Below are positions 7,622 through 16,033 of a stretch of 64,000 nt of DNA, one piece after another. The notes below the pieces were generated by a model. The model did no database searches. It saw nothing but the letters and a program-made list of their open reading frames with translations, and was not told the DNA's origin. Made by a program: the position numbers and the translations under genes. The first letter of the stretch is position 1. Every line of letters begins with the position of its first letter. The stretch lies in the NCBI RefSeq assembly GCF_002160025.1, contig NZ_NFJU01000001.1, forward strand, positions 1 to 64,000. Reading direction: 5' to 3'. Source of the stretch: Anaeromassilibacillus sp. An200. Lineage in GTDB: Bacteria > Bacillota > Clostridia > Oscillospirales > Acutalibacteraceae.

Positions 7622-8257
7622 ATGAGACTTATGAGGACAAACATTTTTCCGAAACGCTCCTGCGTACCTAATCGCAGAGGTTCTTCCGGTGGAATTTTGA
7701 CTCGTTCGCATCTCGCGCTATATTTACTGGCTGTGTGCTTATTGGCCGGAACTGTGTGCGGTACTACAGCATCTGTATACTCAGGTGCTCAAATTTTGCA
7801 GCGATTTGATTTATTTTTTCAAACAAGCGCTTCCATGCGGCTTACTGAACCTGTTTACATGGTCTTTTCCGCATCGTTTGCCTCATCCTTTCTCTTTCTT
7901 CTGATTTGTTTTTTGTGCGGCCTTTCTATTTGGGGATTTTTGTTTGTTCCTATCGTTCTATTTTTTCGCGGCTATGGTGTGGGGCTCACGGCGGGATTTT
8001 TATGTTTTTCCTACCAGTGGAAAGGTGCACTGTTTCATTTGTTGGTATTACTGCCAGGCATTTTCTTCATTTGCTTGGCTCTTTTATTTGCCGGTCGAGA
8101 AGCATTTCGCGCATCCAAAGGGTTAGCTCGCACAGGACATATGGAGTTCAGGAATTATCTGATGCGTTTTGGTTTTTCGCTTTCCCTGGCATTTGGCGCA
8201 GCCATTCTCGACGTTGTTACCTCTGTTTGTTTTGCGGGACTTTTTTCATTTCCATGA
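7622..8257 (+). CDS. spoIIM: stage II sporulation protein M-like membrane protein
   Basis: SpoIIM is part of the SpoIIDMP complex that drives forespore engulfment by remodelling peptidoglycan; it is a polytopic membrane protein. The 211-residue product has a basic N terminus and five or six hydrophobic segments, including LALYLLAVCLLAGTVCG (about residues 31-47), a long central pair (about 85-125), and a C-terminal helix pair. Gene context supports the call: spoIIM is often close to xerD in Firmicutes, and xerD follows after about 50 bases. The ATG has AGGAGG (7608-7613) eight bases upstream. Sequence conservation in this family is low, so the call rests on topology, length and context. Confidence 0.75.
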   Translation: MRLMRTNIFPKRSCVPNRRGSSGGILTRSHLALYLLAVCLLAGTVCGTTASVYSGAQILQRFDLFFQTSASMRLTEPVYMVFSASFASSFLFLLICFLCGLSIWGFLFVPIVLFFRGYGVGLTAGFLCFSYQWKGALFHLLVLLPGIFFICLALLFAGREAFRASKGLARTGHMEFRNYLMRFGFSLSLAFGAAILDVVTSVCFAGLFSFP

Positions 8258-8309
8258 GGGATCGGCAGATGACAGAAAAAGCTGCAGAAAGAGGATAGGG
8301 TTGAATCAA

Positions 8310-9209
8310 ATGATGGACTATAGTAAAAGCTTCTCAAAATATCTGGAGCAAGAGAAACATGTATCCAACAACACACTGGATTCTTATCGAAGGGATGTGG
8401 AGCATTTTCTTGTTTACCTTCGGGAGGAACGTGGAATTGAAACTCCTTCACTTGCTGCTGTTTCCGATGTGGAAGCATACATTTCCTATCTTACTTCTCT
8501 GGATAAAAGCAGTGCTACTATAACACGCAGCATCGCTTCCATTCGCGGGTTTTATCAATATCTGATCCTGAAAGGAGAAGCTGCGGAGAATCCAGCAAAA
8601 GCCGTGAAGCTGGAAAAGCCAGCGAAAAAGCTTCCGCAAATCCTTACAGGTAAAGAGATTGAGCTTTTGCTCAATCAGCCAAACGCAAAGGAACCGAAAG
8701 GCTGCCGTGATAAAGCTATGCTGGAATTGCTCTATGCAACAGGAATCCGCTCCTCTGAACTGGTTGAATTGAACATAGGGGATATCGATCTTCGGGAATC
8801 TATTCTGATATGCAGCCGTGGAAAAAATGGGGAGCGTCGTATTCCTGTGCATGCTACTGCTATTTCCGCTGTATCAGAATACATTAGCCGGGTGCGGTCT
8901 CTGATCCTGGCCCCCGATGGTGGACAAGCTCTGTTTACAAATTTAAATGGCCGCCGGTTAACTCGGCAAGGATTTTGGAAAATTGTAAAAGGTTATGCAG
9001 AACAGGCTGGAATTGTAAAAGAAATCACTCCGCACACTTTGCGGCATTCTTTCGCACTTCATCTGCTGGAAAACGGAGCCGAATTGAAGGACATTCAATT
9101 GATGTTGGGACATGCAGATATTTCTTCGACACAAATTTACGTCCACCTATTGAACGATCACTTCAAAGAGGTATATAATAGTTGTCATCCACGAGCTAAG
9201 CTTGGATAG
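8310..9209 (+). CDS. xerD: tyrosine recombinase XerD
   Basis: XerD-type recombinases resolve chromosome dimers at dif near the terminus. The 299-residue product has an N-terminal SAM-like DNA-binding domain (about residues 1-90, with NNTLDSYRRDVEHF) and a catalytic domain holding the full set: Arg in ATGIRSSEL (about 147), Lys in the beta hairpin (RGKNGERRIP), HTLRHSF (about 242-248), LGHADI, and the nucleophile Tyr in STQIYVHL (about 276). The ATG at 8310 is used; an in-frame TTG at 8301 is closer to the GAGGAT site at 8291 and may be the true start. It probably forms an operon with spoIIM. Confidence 0.9.
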   Translation: MMDYSKSFSKYLEQEKHVSNNTLDSYRRDVEHFLVYLREERGIETPSLAAVSDVEAYISYLTSLDKSSATITRSIASIRGFYQYLILKGEAAENPAKAVKLEKPAKKLPQILTGKEIELLLNQPNAKEPKGCRDKAMLELLYATGIRSSELVELNIGDIDLRESILICSRGKNGERRIPVHATAISAVSEYISRVRSLILAPDGGQALFTNLNGRRLTRQGFWKIVKGYAEQAGIVKEITPHTLRHSFALHLLENGAELKDIQLMLGHADISSTQIYVHLLNDHFKEVYNSCHPRAKLG

Positions 9210-9255
9210 CCCATAGCGGACTGCTTTGTGGTAATTTTATTTAGGAGTGATTTTT

Positions 9256-10134
9256 TTGGGCCTCTTTTCTATCAACTACAACAAACCGGGTCCTGGAGTT
9301 TCTAAGGATGCTCCGGTAAAGAAACCGTTTTTCCGTTTTTGGGAGGTTTATTTCCGTAAATTTTTTGACTTAATTAAAGTTAATCTTCTTTTTGCGATTC
9401 CTACAGCTGTTATTGTAGTCCTTTCTTTCATGTTCGGAATTTTCATTTCTTCTGTAAATCCCAATCTATCCTTTTTAGGTTGGCTTCCTATGATTTTTCT
9501 CTCTCCCTTTGTAGCTGGTTTGACATTTGTATGCCGTAACTACGCTAGGGAAGAACACGCTTTTATTCTTTCAGATTTTTGGGATGCTGTAAAAAACAAC
9601 TGGAAACAATTTTTAGCAAATGGTATCATCTGCTATATTTTTTATGTTTTGATGTCCATTTCCATTCCGTTCTATTCTGCTCAACTGAGCTCTAACTCTC
9701 TGCTGTACATTCCTTTTGTAGTATGCTGCATCATTTCTTTTCTCTTTATCTGTGCGCAGTTCTATATTCCTGTGATGATCATCACATTTGATCTGGGGCT
9801 GAAGCAGATTTACAAAAACGCCTTAATTTTTGCGATTGTTGGTTTGTGGCGCAATTTAATGCTGATTGCCATTTTGGCCGTTTTTATTGTTGCTGCTATC
9901 ATCTTTTTCCTGATGATTCCTGCGCTGGCCGTTTTAGTCTTGTTTGCTCTTGCTGTATTTTGGATGTTTGGGTTCTTTGGTTTCTTGATTAATTTTGCCG
10001 TTTATCCTATGATTGTAAAATTCATCATTACACCTTATGAAAAAGCTCAGCAGGAGAAAAAGAAAGCAGAAGCAGGAGAAAACACAGAAGAAGAGGAAGA
10101 AGATGAGCCCGATTTTCAGGATTCTTTGTATTAA
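9256..10134 (+). CDS. DUF624 (YesL-like) membrane protein
   Basis: The 292-residue protein begins MGLFSINYNKPGPGVSKD, the characteristic opening of clostridial DUF624/YesL-like proteins, and has six hydrophobic segments with an acidic tail (EEEEEDEPD). Function is unknown; relatives are often near carbohydrate transporters, which is not the case here. The TTG at 9256 is chosen since TAGGAG (9242-9247) is eight bases upstream and the protein then starts as the family does; a GTG at 9247 overlaps that site. It follows xerD by 46 bases and ends in a strong terminator. Confidence 0.82.
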   Translation: MGLFSINYNKPGPGVSKDAPVKKPFFRFWEVYFRKFFDLIKVNLLFAIPTAVIVVLSFMFGIFISSVNPNLSFLGWLPMIFLSPFVAGLTFVCRNYAREEHAFILSDFWDAVKNNWKQFLANGIICYIFYVLMSISIPFYSAQLSSNSLLYIPFVVCCIISFLFICAQFYIPVMIITFDLGLKQIYKNALIFAIVGLWRNLMLIAILAVFIVAAIIFFLMIPALAVLVLFALAVFWMFGFFGFLINFAVYPMIVKFIITPYEKAQQEKKKAEAGENTEEEEEDEPDFQDSLY

Positions 10135-10151
10135 AAATTAATATCAAAACT

Positions 10152-10202
10152 AAAAATCCCCGGTTCCTGGAAAGATATCCTTTCAGGAACCGGGGATTTT
10201 TT
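10152..10202. terminator. bidirectional terminator
   Basis: A long stem (AAAAATCCCCGGTTCCTG and its complement, with a single bulge in the inner extension) is flanked by A and T runs, so it works in both directions. It separates the convergent DUF624 gene and the recombinase gene. Confidence 0.92.
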
Positions 10203-10210
10203 CAGCAACT

Positions 10211-11236
10211 TTATTCTTCTTTTTCAGAAATTTTCTTTTTTCTTGCTTTTACATTTGCCAGTGGGTTTGCTTCCATCGCTTCTGAGATTTGCTGATTGGA
10301 GAGATGTGTATAAATTTCAGTCGTTCCTAAATTCTCATGCCCTAATATATCCTTCAGTACACGGATATCCACATGTCCTTGCTGATACATCAGGGTTGCC
10401 GCTGTATGGCGCAGCTTGTGCACAGAAAATCCTACTTGGGCCAAATCAATCTCTCCCAAATACTTTTTTACAAGATACTGCACTGTTTTGGGACTGATTC
10501 TTTTATTTTGCTTGCTGATAAAAAAGGCATTTCGATCCTCAGCCCTCAAACCATCATGGGGTCGTACTTTCAAATAACGGGAGATCGCATCACGACAAGC
10601 ATCGTTCAAATAGACAACTCGTTCTTTATTTCCCTTACCGACGATGCGAAGCGTTTCGGAACCGCTGTTCACATCCGACAGATTGATTCCAACCAACTCG
10701 GAAAGGCGCATTCCACAATTCAAAAAAAGGGTCAAAATGCAATAATCCCGTTCCGCATAAGGACCGTCCACTTTTGAGAGCAATTCCAGAGACTGTTCCA
10801 GCGTCAGATATTTAGGCAGAGCTTTTTTTAGCTTTGGTGTTTCCAGTTCCTCAATAGGGTTGATTTCCAGCTTATTGACTTTATTGGTCAAATACTTGAA
10901 AAAGGTACGCAAGCTGGAAACCTTTCGGGAACGTGTAGCAGCACTGTTGCCGCGTTCCACTGCAAGATAGTTCATATATTCATACACCTGTGTCAAAGTA
11001 ACACTTTTGATTAGAGTAAGATCTACATCCTGAATGTCAATCTCATCAAAGGGAACATCAGCAGATACTAAATGGTTTTTCTGCTTGAGGTATCGGAAAA
11101 ATGTTCGCAGGTCTGTGTAATACTCCAAAACAGTCAAAACAGATTTTCCTTTAATTGTTTGCAGATAGCCAAGGTATTGCCGGAGAATTTCAGGGGCACC
11201 GCTAAGTTCTTCCTGTAATTTTGCTTGAGGCTTCAT
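10211..11236 (-). CDS. XerC-like tyrosine recombinase
   Basis: The 341-residue protein has an N-terminal SAM-like domain (about residues 15-130) that is longer than in XerD because of an insert (SADVPFDEIDIQDVDL), and a complete catalytic domain: Arg in NCGMRLSEL, Lys in VGKGNKER, HKLRHTAAT, LGHENLGTTEIYTHL with the nucleophile Tyr, and a lysine-rich tail (KARKKKISEKEE). The ATG at 11236 is preferred to the TTG six bases upstream. It could be the XerC partner of the XerD at 8310, or a single-enzyme recombinase of the XerA/XerH style. A promoter and a perfect palindrome lie just upstream. Confidence 0.88.
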   Translation of the reverse strand: MKPQAKLQEELSGAPEILRQYLGYLQTIKGKSVLTVLEYYTDLRTFFRYLKQKNHLVSADVPFDEIDIQDVDLTLIKSVTLTQVYEYMNYLAVERGNSAATRSRKVSSLRTFFKYLTNKVNKLEINPIEELETPKLKKALPKYLTLEQSLELLSKVDGPYAERDYCILTLFLNCGMRLSELVGINLSDVNSGSETLRIVGKGNKERVVYLNDACRDAISRYLKVRPHDGLRAEDRNAFFISKQNKRISPKTVQYLVKKYLGEIDLAQVGFSVHKLRHTAATLMYQQGHVDIRVLKDILGHENLGTTEIYTHLSNQQISEAMEANPLANVKARKKKISEKEE

Positions 11237-11305
11237 AAGCAATCACACCAATCCAATCCAGAGCACGAAATCCGAAAAAGTAAACTCGGAAAAGGCTCCT
11301 CCCTT

Positions 11306-11335
11306 AATTATACAAAATATTCATTTTGTATAATT
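11306..11335. promoter_or_regulatory. perfect 30-bp palindrome at the recombinase gene start site
   Basis: Arms of 13 bp (AATTATACAAAAT and its complement) flank a 4-base centre. It lies directly downstream of the -10 box of the minus-strand promoter at 11336-11364, so the transcription start falls inside it. It can also be read as 11-bp arms around a 6-bp spacer, the geometry of Xer/dif sites. Confidence 0.6.
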
Positions 11336-11364
11336 ATTATAGCAAAAAAAGCTGCTTCCTGCAA
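11336..11364 (-). promoter_or_regulatory. promoter of the XerC-like gene
   Basis: On the minus strand TTGCAG (11364-11359) and TATAAT (11341-11336) are separated by 17 bp. The -35 begins four bases after the stop codon of the upstream gene. Confidence 0.65.
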
Positions 11365-11367
11365 GCC

Positions 11368-12135
11368 CTAATTTTCCTCCTCTTCCTCCTCCCTCAACGG
11401 AAGTATTCCTCCGATGTCCAGAAGAGGACCTCCATGCAAGGAGAAAGGTATCACATGATGATTAGCCAAAAAGGAACAGATAGCATCTGCGTCTGGATGT
11501 GTACGAAGATCTCCCGAAAAAGCCAACGTATCATTCGCCAGCTTTCCGCAGGCTCCACCAAGAAAACCATACGGATATCCAGGAAGCTCTACAAAACCAG
11601 ATCTGATTTGCAGAACCTCAAGTCCTTCTTTTTTAGCCGAATTTGCAATAGACGGGTCGGCTGTGATGCACGCCTCCTGAGAAACCACTACAGTGGAACA
11701 TTTCGCGTATCCCTGCTTTACACAAACCAAACGAATGTTTTCTCTTTTCAGGGCTTCTTTCAAAGTCCCATCACAAAACGGTGAAGCAAAGCAGAGTGCT
11801 CCCATCTGCACTGCATTTAAGAGAATATCACCCGGATATTCTTTTTGTAAAAAATTTTGGGTGAAAAATGGTTGGAATCCGTTCTTTTGAAAAGAAGAAA
11901 ACAAATGTTTGTTTTCCCTTGCTACCAACACTTTTTTTCCACCTAAGGGATGACAAAGCATATCTGCATGGGACTGTACCGGCGCAGCAAGTGCAGGCCA
12001 AGGCGGAATTTTCAGACAGGAAATTCCGCAGGCCTTCAATGCTGTTATTGTTATTGGTGCTTGTGAAGAGATAGCGGCTTGCACCACTTTCCCCTTGGGT
12101 AAATTAGGAGAAATCGAATATTTGTTTTTCTTCAT
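11368..12135 (-). CDS. DUF6873-like protein, possible pentein (GME) fold
   Basis: This 255-residue soluble protein begins MKKNKYSISPNLPKGKV and has the recurring features I associate with the clostridial DUF6873 family: a PALAAPVQSHADMLCHPLGG segment (about residues 47-66) and a C-terminal HGGPLLDIGGILPL block. That family is thought to share the guanidine-modifying-enzyme (pentein) fold; no substrate is known. The assignment is from memory of these motifs, so moderate. The protein ends in an all-acidic tail. The ATG is preceded by GGAGG. It is separated by 29 bases from the transporter genes upstream on the same strand. Confidence 0.6.
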   Translation of the reverse strand: MKKNKYSISPNLPKGKVVQAAISSQAPITITALKACGISCLKIPPWPALAAPVQSHADMLCHPLGGKKVLVARENKHLFSSFQKNGFQPFFTQNFLQKEYPGDILLNAVQMGALCFASPFCDGTLKEALKRENIRLVCVKQGYAKCSTVVVSQEACITADPSIANSAKKEGLEVLQIRSGFVELPGYPYGFLGGACGKLANDTLAFSGDLRTHPDADAICSFLANHHVIPFSLHGGPLLDIGGILPLREEEEEEN

Positions 12136-12164
12136 CCATCCTCCACCCTCAACCTATAAAAATT

Positions 12165-13352
12165 CTATCCATTTTGCCGCAATGCATCTACAGGATTTAA
12201 ACGCGCTGCCTGAGCTGCGGGATATACACCAAAAATGACTCCAGACAACATCGAAAAAATCAGGCTCAACAACACAACGTCCCCTCGTACCACAAACGTT
12301 GTGTGCAGAATGGAGGCTCCCAGAAAAGACAGCACACACCCTACTGTCAGCCCACAAAGACAGCCAAACAGAGACAAAAACAATGCTTCGAACATAAATT
12401 CCAGCATGATAGTTCCACGTGTTGCTCCCAGGGACTTTTTTACTCCAATTTCTCTTGTTCGTTCACTAACAGATACCAGCATCACCGTCATGATACTGAG
12501 ACTGGCCACCAAAAGAGAGATCGCGCCAACTGCGGAAAGCACCAGTGTGACAATGCTCAGCATGGAATCCAGCGTTTCCCGTTGTTTGGCAATATTGTTT
12601 GCAAGATATCCTCCCACCTGTCCGCTGAAACGCTCCAGATTCGATAAGATTCCTTGTCCTGTTTCGCTGACCTCATCGGAATTTTGAACTTTTACAGCAA
12701 TTTGATCAAAACCCGTCTTACCTGTGCTTTGCTGAAAAGTTGTATAAGGAAGATATACAAAAGTAGGGATATAATTTCCCATCATATTTTGCAGCAAACC
12801 ACTTCCCGTCTTAACAATTCCGATCACTTCAAACTCCTGTTCTGTCCCTGCACATAGAACAGAAACTGTTTTTCCGATAATGTTGGAGCGAGCATATGCT
12901 TGGTTAGCAAACGCTTCGTCCACCAAACAAACGGATTCCCTCCCTTTGATATCGGAACGATCGAACATGCGACCGTAAATGACCTCTAAAGAAATAATTT
13001 CATCCGCATTGGTGTCGATGCCCCAAACAAGAGCCTGTGTTTCATATCGTTTGGAGGAAAGATCAGCGGTTTCAACCAGAACAGGCGTTACCGCCTCCAC
13101 ACCGCTACACGTTTCAATGACAGAAAGCTCGTCCTCTTTGAGCATAGATGATGAACCGTTCGCCGTAGAAATTGTTAGACCGCTCAACCCAAGACTTTCC
13201 AGCTCATTTCCAACGGCAGATGCTCCATATTGTCCAATGCTGCTGATCAGTGTCACGGAAGCCACGCCGATCATGATTCCTAAAATGGTCAGCGCGGTGC
13301 GGCTCCGTTTTCGCTTAAGGTTTCGTAAAGCAGAGTGAAGCAGATATCCCAT
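12165..13352 (-). CDS. MacB-type ABC transporter permease (FtsX domain)
   Basis: The 395-residue protein has the MacB permease layout: an N-terminal membrane helix after NLKRKRSRTALTILGIMIGV (about residues 11-30), a large extracytoplasmic domain (about 45-260), then three helices of the FtsX domain (about 268-390) with the signature SERTREIGVKKSLGATRG (about 300-317) and the ending ARLNPVDALR. Such permeases pair with a separate ABC ATPase and a HlyD-type adaptor to export peptides, antibiotics or lipoproteins. The adaptor gene is immediately upstream and overlaps by one base (TGATG). No ATPase gene is adjacent. Confidence 0.9.
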   Translation of the reverse strand: MGYLLHSALRNLKRKRSRTALTILGIMIGVASVTLISSIGQYGASAVGNELESLGLSGLTISTANGSSSMLKEDELSVIETCSGVEAVTPVLVETADLSSKRYETQALVWGIDTNADEIISLEVIYGRMFDRSDIKGRESVCLVDEAFANQAYARSNIIGKTVSVLCAGTEQEFEVIGIVKTGSGLLQNMMGNYIPTFVYLPYTTFQQSTGKTGFDQIAVKVQNSDEVSETGQGILSNLERFSGQVGGYLANNIAKQRETLDSMLSIVTLVLSAVGAISLLVASLSIMTVMLVSVSERTREIGVKKSLGATRGTIMLEFMFEALFLSLFGCLCGLTVGCVLSFLGASILHTTFVVRGDVVLLSLIFSMLSGVIFGVYPAAQAARLNPVDALRQNG

Positions 13353-14314
13353 CAGGCCTCCCCCGCTTTCTCATCCAGAATCACACGGGAACCATCTGTC
13401 AACTGATCCGGATGGTACAGCAAAATATCTCCTTCCTGTATGCCAGACAAAATCTCGAAGCCATTCTCATATTCTTCGCCTGTTGCAACATCGGCACGAA
13501 CAGCCTTTCCTCCCCGGTACAAAAACACGTATTCCGTCCCATTTTCATCAGCGCCCACTGTTTCATAGGGTGCAATCAGGACATTTTCCTTTTCCTCGGT
13601 AATAATGCGCGCTGTAGCAGAAAAACCGGGCTTGATATCCTGTCCCGGATCCTCAACCGATACAACAACTTCCACAACCGTTTCCTGAGAAGTTCCTGAA
13701 AGGGTTTGCGTTGCTTCCTCCGCAATCTCTGTCACCGTGCCGTAATACACAGAATCCCGAAACCCAGTACCAGTAATTTCCGCTTTTTGTCCTGTTTTCA
13801 AGGCTGCTATCTGCGATTCTCCCACAGTAAGCCGAAGCTGCAACCCGTCTCCACTGGAAATCACTACAGCGGTTTGCCCTGTACGGACATAGCTCTCCGG
13901 CTCAATGGATACCGAAGTAACTGTACCATCAATAGGTGACGTAAGCTTCTGTGTTTCAAGCAGTTCATCCGCATTCTGGCCATTCAGAAAAGCGGAATAT
14001 GTCTTGACTGCATCTTGTTCCGAAATTCCCTGCGGTGCCATTTGAATTTCGGCAAGAGTCTCCCCCTTTTCCACTTTATCTCCCGGCTCCACAGAAACGC
14101 TTGCAGCAATCCCTGTTTGCTCCACTGTTACGCTGCTGGCGCCGGTTCGTTCCACTCTCCCCATACAAGAAAGAAAGTCCTCTGCCGGCACTGCTGCAAC
14201 CTGTAAATAAGCAACATGCGGAATGGATGCCTGATACCATTTTCCTGCCGAAAAGACAGAAATCGCCGCAGCCAATGAAAGGCTGGACAGAACCACATAT
14301 TTATTCAATGTCAT
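13352..14314 (-). CDS. HlyD/RND-type efflux adaptor protein
   Basis: This 320-residue membrane-anchored adaptor has an N-terminal signal anchor (about residues 5-25), then a lipoyl-like half domain (IAASVSVEPGDKVEKGETLAEI, in pieces around 70-90), a short helical hairpin, the second lipoyl half (SPIDGTVTSVSIEPESYV around 125-140) and beta-barrel/membrane-proximal domains. In Gram-positives such adaptors work with MacB-type permeases. It is the first gene of a two-gene operon and is translationally coupled to the permease. A weak promoter is visible at 14360-14388. Confidence 0.88.
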   Translation of the reverse strand: MTLNKYVVLSSLSLAAAISVFSAGKWYQASIPHVAYLQVAAVPAEDFLSCMGRVERTGASSVTVEQTGIAASVSVEPGDKVEKGETLAEIQMAPQGISEQDAVKTYSAFLNGQNADELLETQKLTSPIDGTVTSVSIEPESYVRTGQTAVVISSGDGLQLRLTVGESQIAALKTGQKAEITGTGFRDSVYYGTVTEIAEEATQTLSGTSQETVVEVVVSVEDPGQDIKPGFSATARIITEEKENVLIAPYETVGADENGTEYVFLYRGGKAVRADVATGEEYENGFEILSGIQEGDILLYHPDQLTDGSRVILDEKAGEA

Positions 14315-14359
14315 TCCCCCATTCGATTTCTCCGACTTATTCTTTGATCCAATCCCAAA

Positions 14360-14388
14360 AATATGAGCTGAAAAAAGGGAAAAATCAA
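14360..14388 (-). promoter_or_regulatory. candidate promoter of the efflux operon
   Basis: On the minus strand TTGATT (14388-14383) and CATATT (14365-14360) are spaced by 17 bp, about 45 bases upstream of the adaptor start. The match is moderate. Confidence 0.4.
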
Positions 14389-14458
14389 GGGGAAATTGTG
14401 AGATGCTATGAATAAAGCATAGAGGGTACGGAACAAACTAGCTTACGAGGTGATCAAA

Positions 14459-14671
14459 ATGAGCATTATACAATGTGATGAGGATTGTGTATATCAGGAG
14501 GACGGATATTGTATTTTGGATATGCCTTCTGCCGTTACGAATTACACAGGAAACGGATGTGTACACTGTATTCATGTTCTGCCCCGCAAGGAATATGAGA
14601 AAGGAACAGCAGTTTTCACTCCATCAGAGCCTCAAATGCCTCCCGCACATTATGAACACCATACAATTTGA
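14459..14671 (+). CDS. small cysteine-rich protein, possible metal binder
   Basis: The 70-residue product has a tight cysteine pattern in its first half: CDEDC, YC, then GCVHC, after which the sequence is plain. This pattern (C-x3-C-x7-C near the N terminus) resembles small clostridial cysteine-rich proteins of the DUF1540 type; function is unknown. The ATG at 14459 is used because GAGGTGATC (14447-14455) provides the ribosome site; a GTG at 14450 lies within that site. Its last 56 bases overlap the 3' end of radA on the opposite strand. Confidence 0.7.
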   Translation: MSIIQCDEDCVYQEDGYCILDMPSAVTNYTGNGCVHCIHVLPRKEYEKGTAVFTPSEPQMPPAHYEHHTI

Positions 14672-15986
14672 TATCGGAAGGTGCCGATATTTGCCGCAAA
14701 CAATGGGCAGGAAGGACACAACGCTGAAATCCAAGCCGGGCAGCCTCCGTCACACGCGCTTCCGCATGTGTGACGGAGCGTAGCTCACCGGCCAGGCCAA
14801 TTTCTCCAAAAACAATGGCATCATCGCGCACAGGAGTATCCTTCAAACTTGAAACCAGGGACATCGCCACGGCAAGATCGACGGCAGGTTCATCCAGCCT
14901 GAGACCTCCCACCACATTCAAATAGGCATCCAGATTAGAAAAATAATACCCTGCTCTTTTCTCCAATACCGCCAGCAAAAGTGCCATCCGGTTGTAATCA
15001 AAACCGGTAGCCATGCGTCTGGGGTTTCCAAAGCCTGTGGCAGTTGCAAGGCCCTGTATCTCTGCAAGAATGGGACGCGATCCCTCCATAACACAGGTGA
15101 CACAAGTACCTGATACATGCTTGGGACGTCCCTCCAGCATCGCCTGCGAGGGGTTTTCCACTTGACGAAGGCCTTTGTCCCCCATATCAAAAACGCCGAT
15201 CTCATTGGTCGAACCATAGCGATTTTTCACTGCTCTGAGAATTCGATATGACATCTGGCGGTCTCCTTCAAAGTACAGAACAGCATCCACAATATGCTCG
15301 AGCACCTTGGGACCAGCAATAGCTCCATCTTTGTTTACATGCCCCACTACAATCGCCGGTATTTCCAAAAGCTTAGCTGCCCGCATAATTGCATTGGTAC
15401 ATTCTCGTACCTGTGTCACGCTGCCCGGAGAAGATGAAAGCTCTGTCATATTCATAGTCTGAATGGAATCGATCATGACCAAATCTGGTTTGGTTTGACG
15501 CATCTGCTCTACTACAGCCTGTACGTCTGTCTCCGTCAAAATATAGAGATTTTCACTATTGACACCAAGCCGAGCTGCTCTAAGTTTAATCTGACGTGCG
15601 GACTCTTCCCCTGATACATACAGAATTTGCAGAGACTGACCTAAAAAATCACAAATCTGGAGGAGTATTGTCGATTTCCCTATTCCAGGCTCTCCACTGA
15701 CAAGTATGAGCGAACCCTTTACAATTCCTCCCCCCAAAACCCGGTCAAGCTCTGTTAAACCAGTGTGATAACGGGCTTCCTCCTCCGTATCAATTTCACG
15801 AATCCGCATCGGTTGGGCAGTTGGTGTATGCGAAATAGTAGAAACCGCCCCTTTTCCCACCGAGGTATCCCGAATTTCCTCCTGCATGGTATTCCACTGC
15901 CCGCATCCTGGACATTTTCCTGCCCATTTTGCGCTCTCAAATCCACATTCCGAACAAACATAAATACTTTTTATTTTTGCAGCCAT
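14616..15986 (-). CDS. radA: DNA repair protein RadA
   Basis: RadA is a RecA-like ATPase that speeds branch migration of recombination intermediates. The 456-residue protein has the N-terminal zinc finger (CSECGFES and CPGCGQW, residues about 11-32), Walker A GEPGIGKST (about 97-105), the RadA-specific KNRYGS motif (about 252-257) and a C-terminal Lon-like domain (about 350-450). Length is normal. The ATG has AGGAG upstream. The stop codon region overlaps the convergent cysteine-rich gene. Confidence 0.96.
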   Translation of the reverse strand: MAAKIKSIYVCSECGFESAKWAGKCPGCGQWNTMQEEIRDTSVGKGAVSTISHTPTAQPMRIREIDTEEEARYHTGLTELDRVLGGGIVKGSLILVSGEPGIGKSTILLQICDFLGQSLQILYVSGEESARQIKLRAARLGVNSENLYILTETDVQAVVEQMRQTKPDLVMIDSIQTMNMTELSSSPGSVTQVRECTNAIMRAAKLLEIPAIVVGHVNKDGAIAGPKVLEHIVDAVLYFEGDRQMSYRILRAVKNRYGSTNEIGVFDMGDKGLRQVENPSQAMLEGRPKHVSGTCVTCVMEGSRPILAEIQGLATATGFGNPRRMATGFDYNRMALLLAVLEKRAGYYFSNLDAYLNVVGGLRLDEPAVDLAVAMSLVSSLKDTPVRDDAIVFGEIGLAGELRSVTHAEARVTEAARLGFQRCVLPAHCLRQISAPSDIKLYGVHNVREAFEALME

Positions 15987-16033
15987 TCTTTTCTCCTGCT
16001 TTCGATTCTCTTATTTTATATCATCCGAGTTTG

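Noticed and set aside
7530-7622. A 30-codon frame ahead of spoIIM as an annotated gene
   Set aside because: The spacing to its AGGAGA is only three bases and its product has no recognisable feature; kept only as a low-ranked finding.
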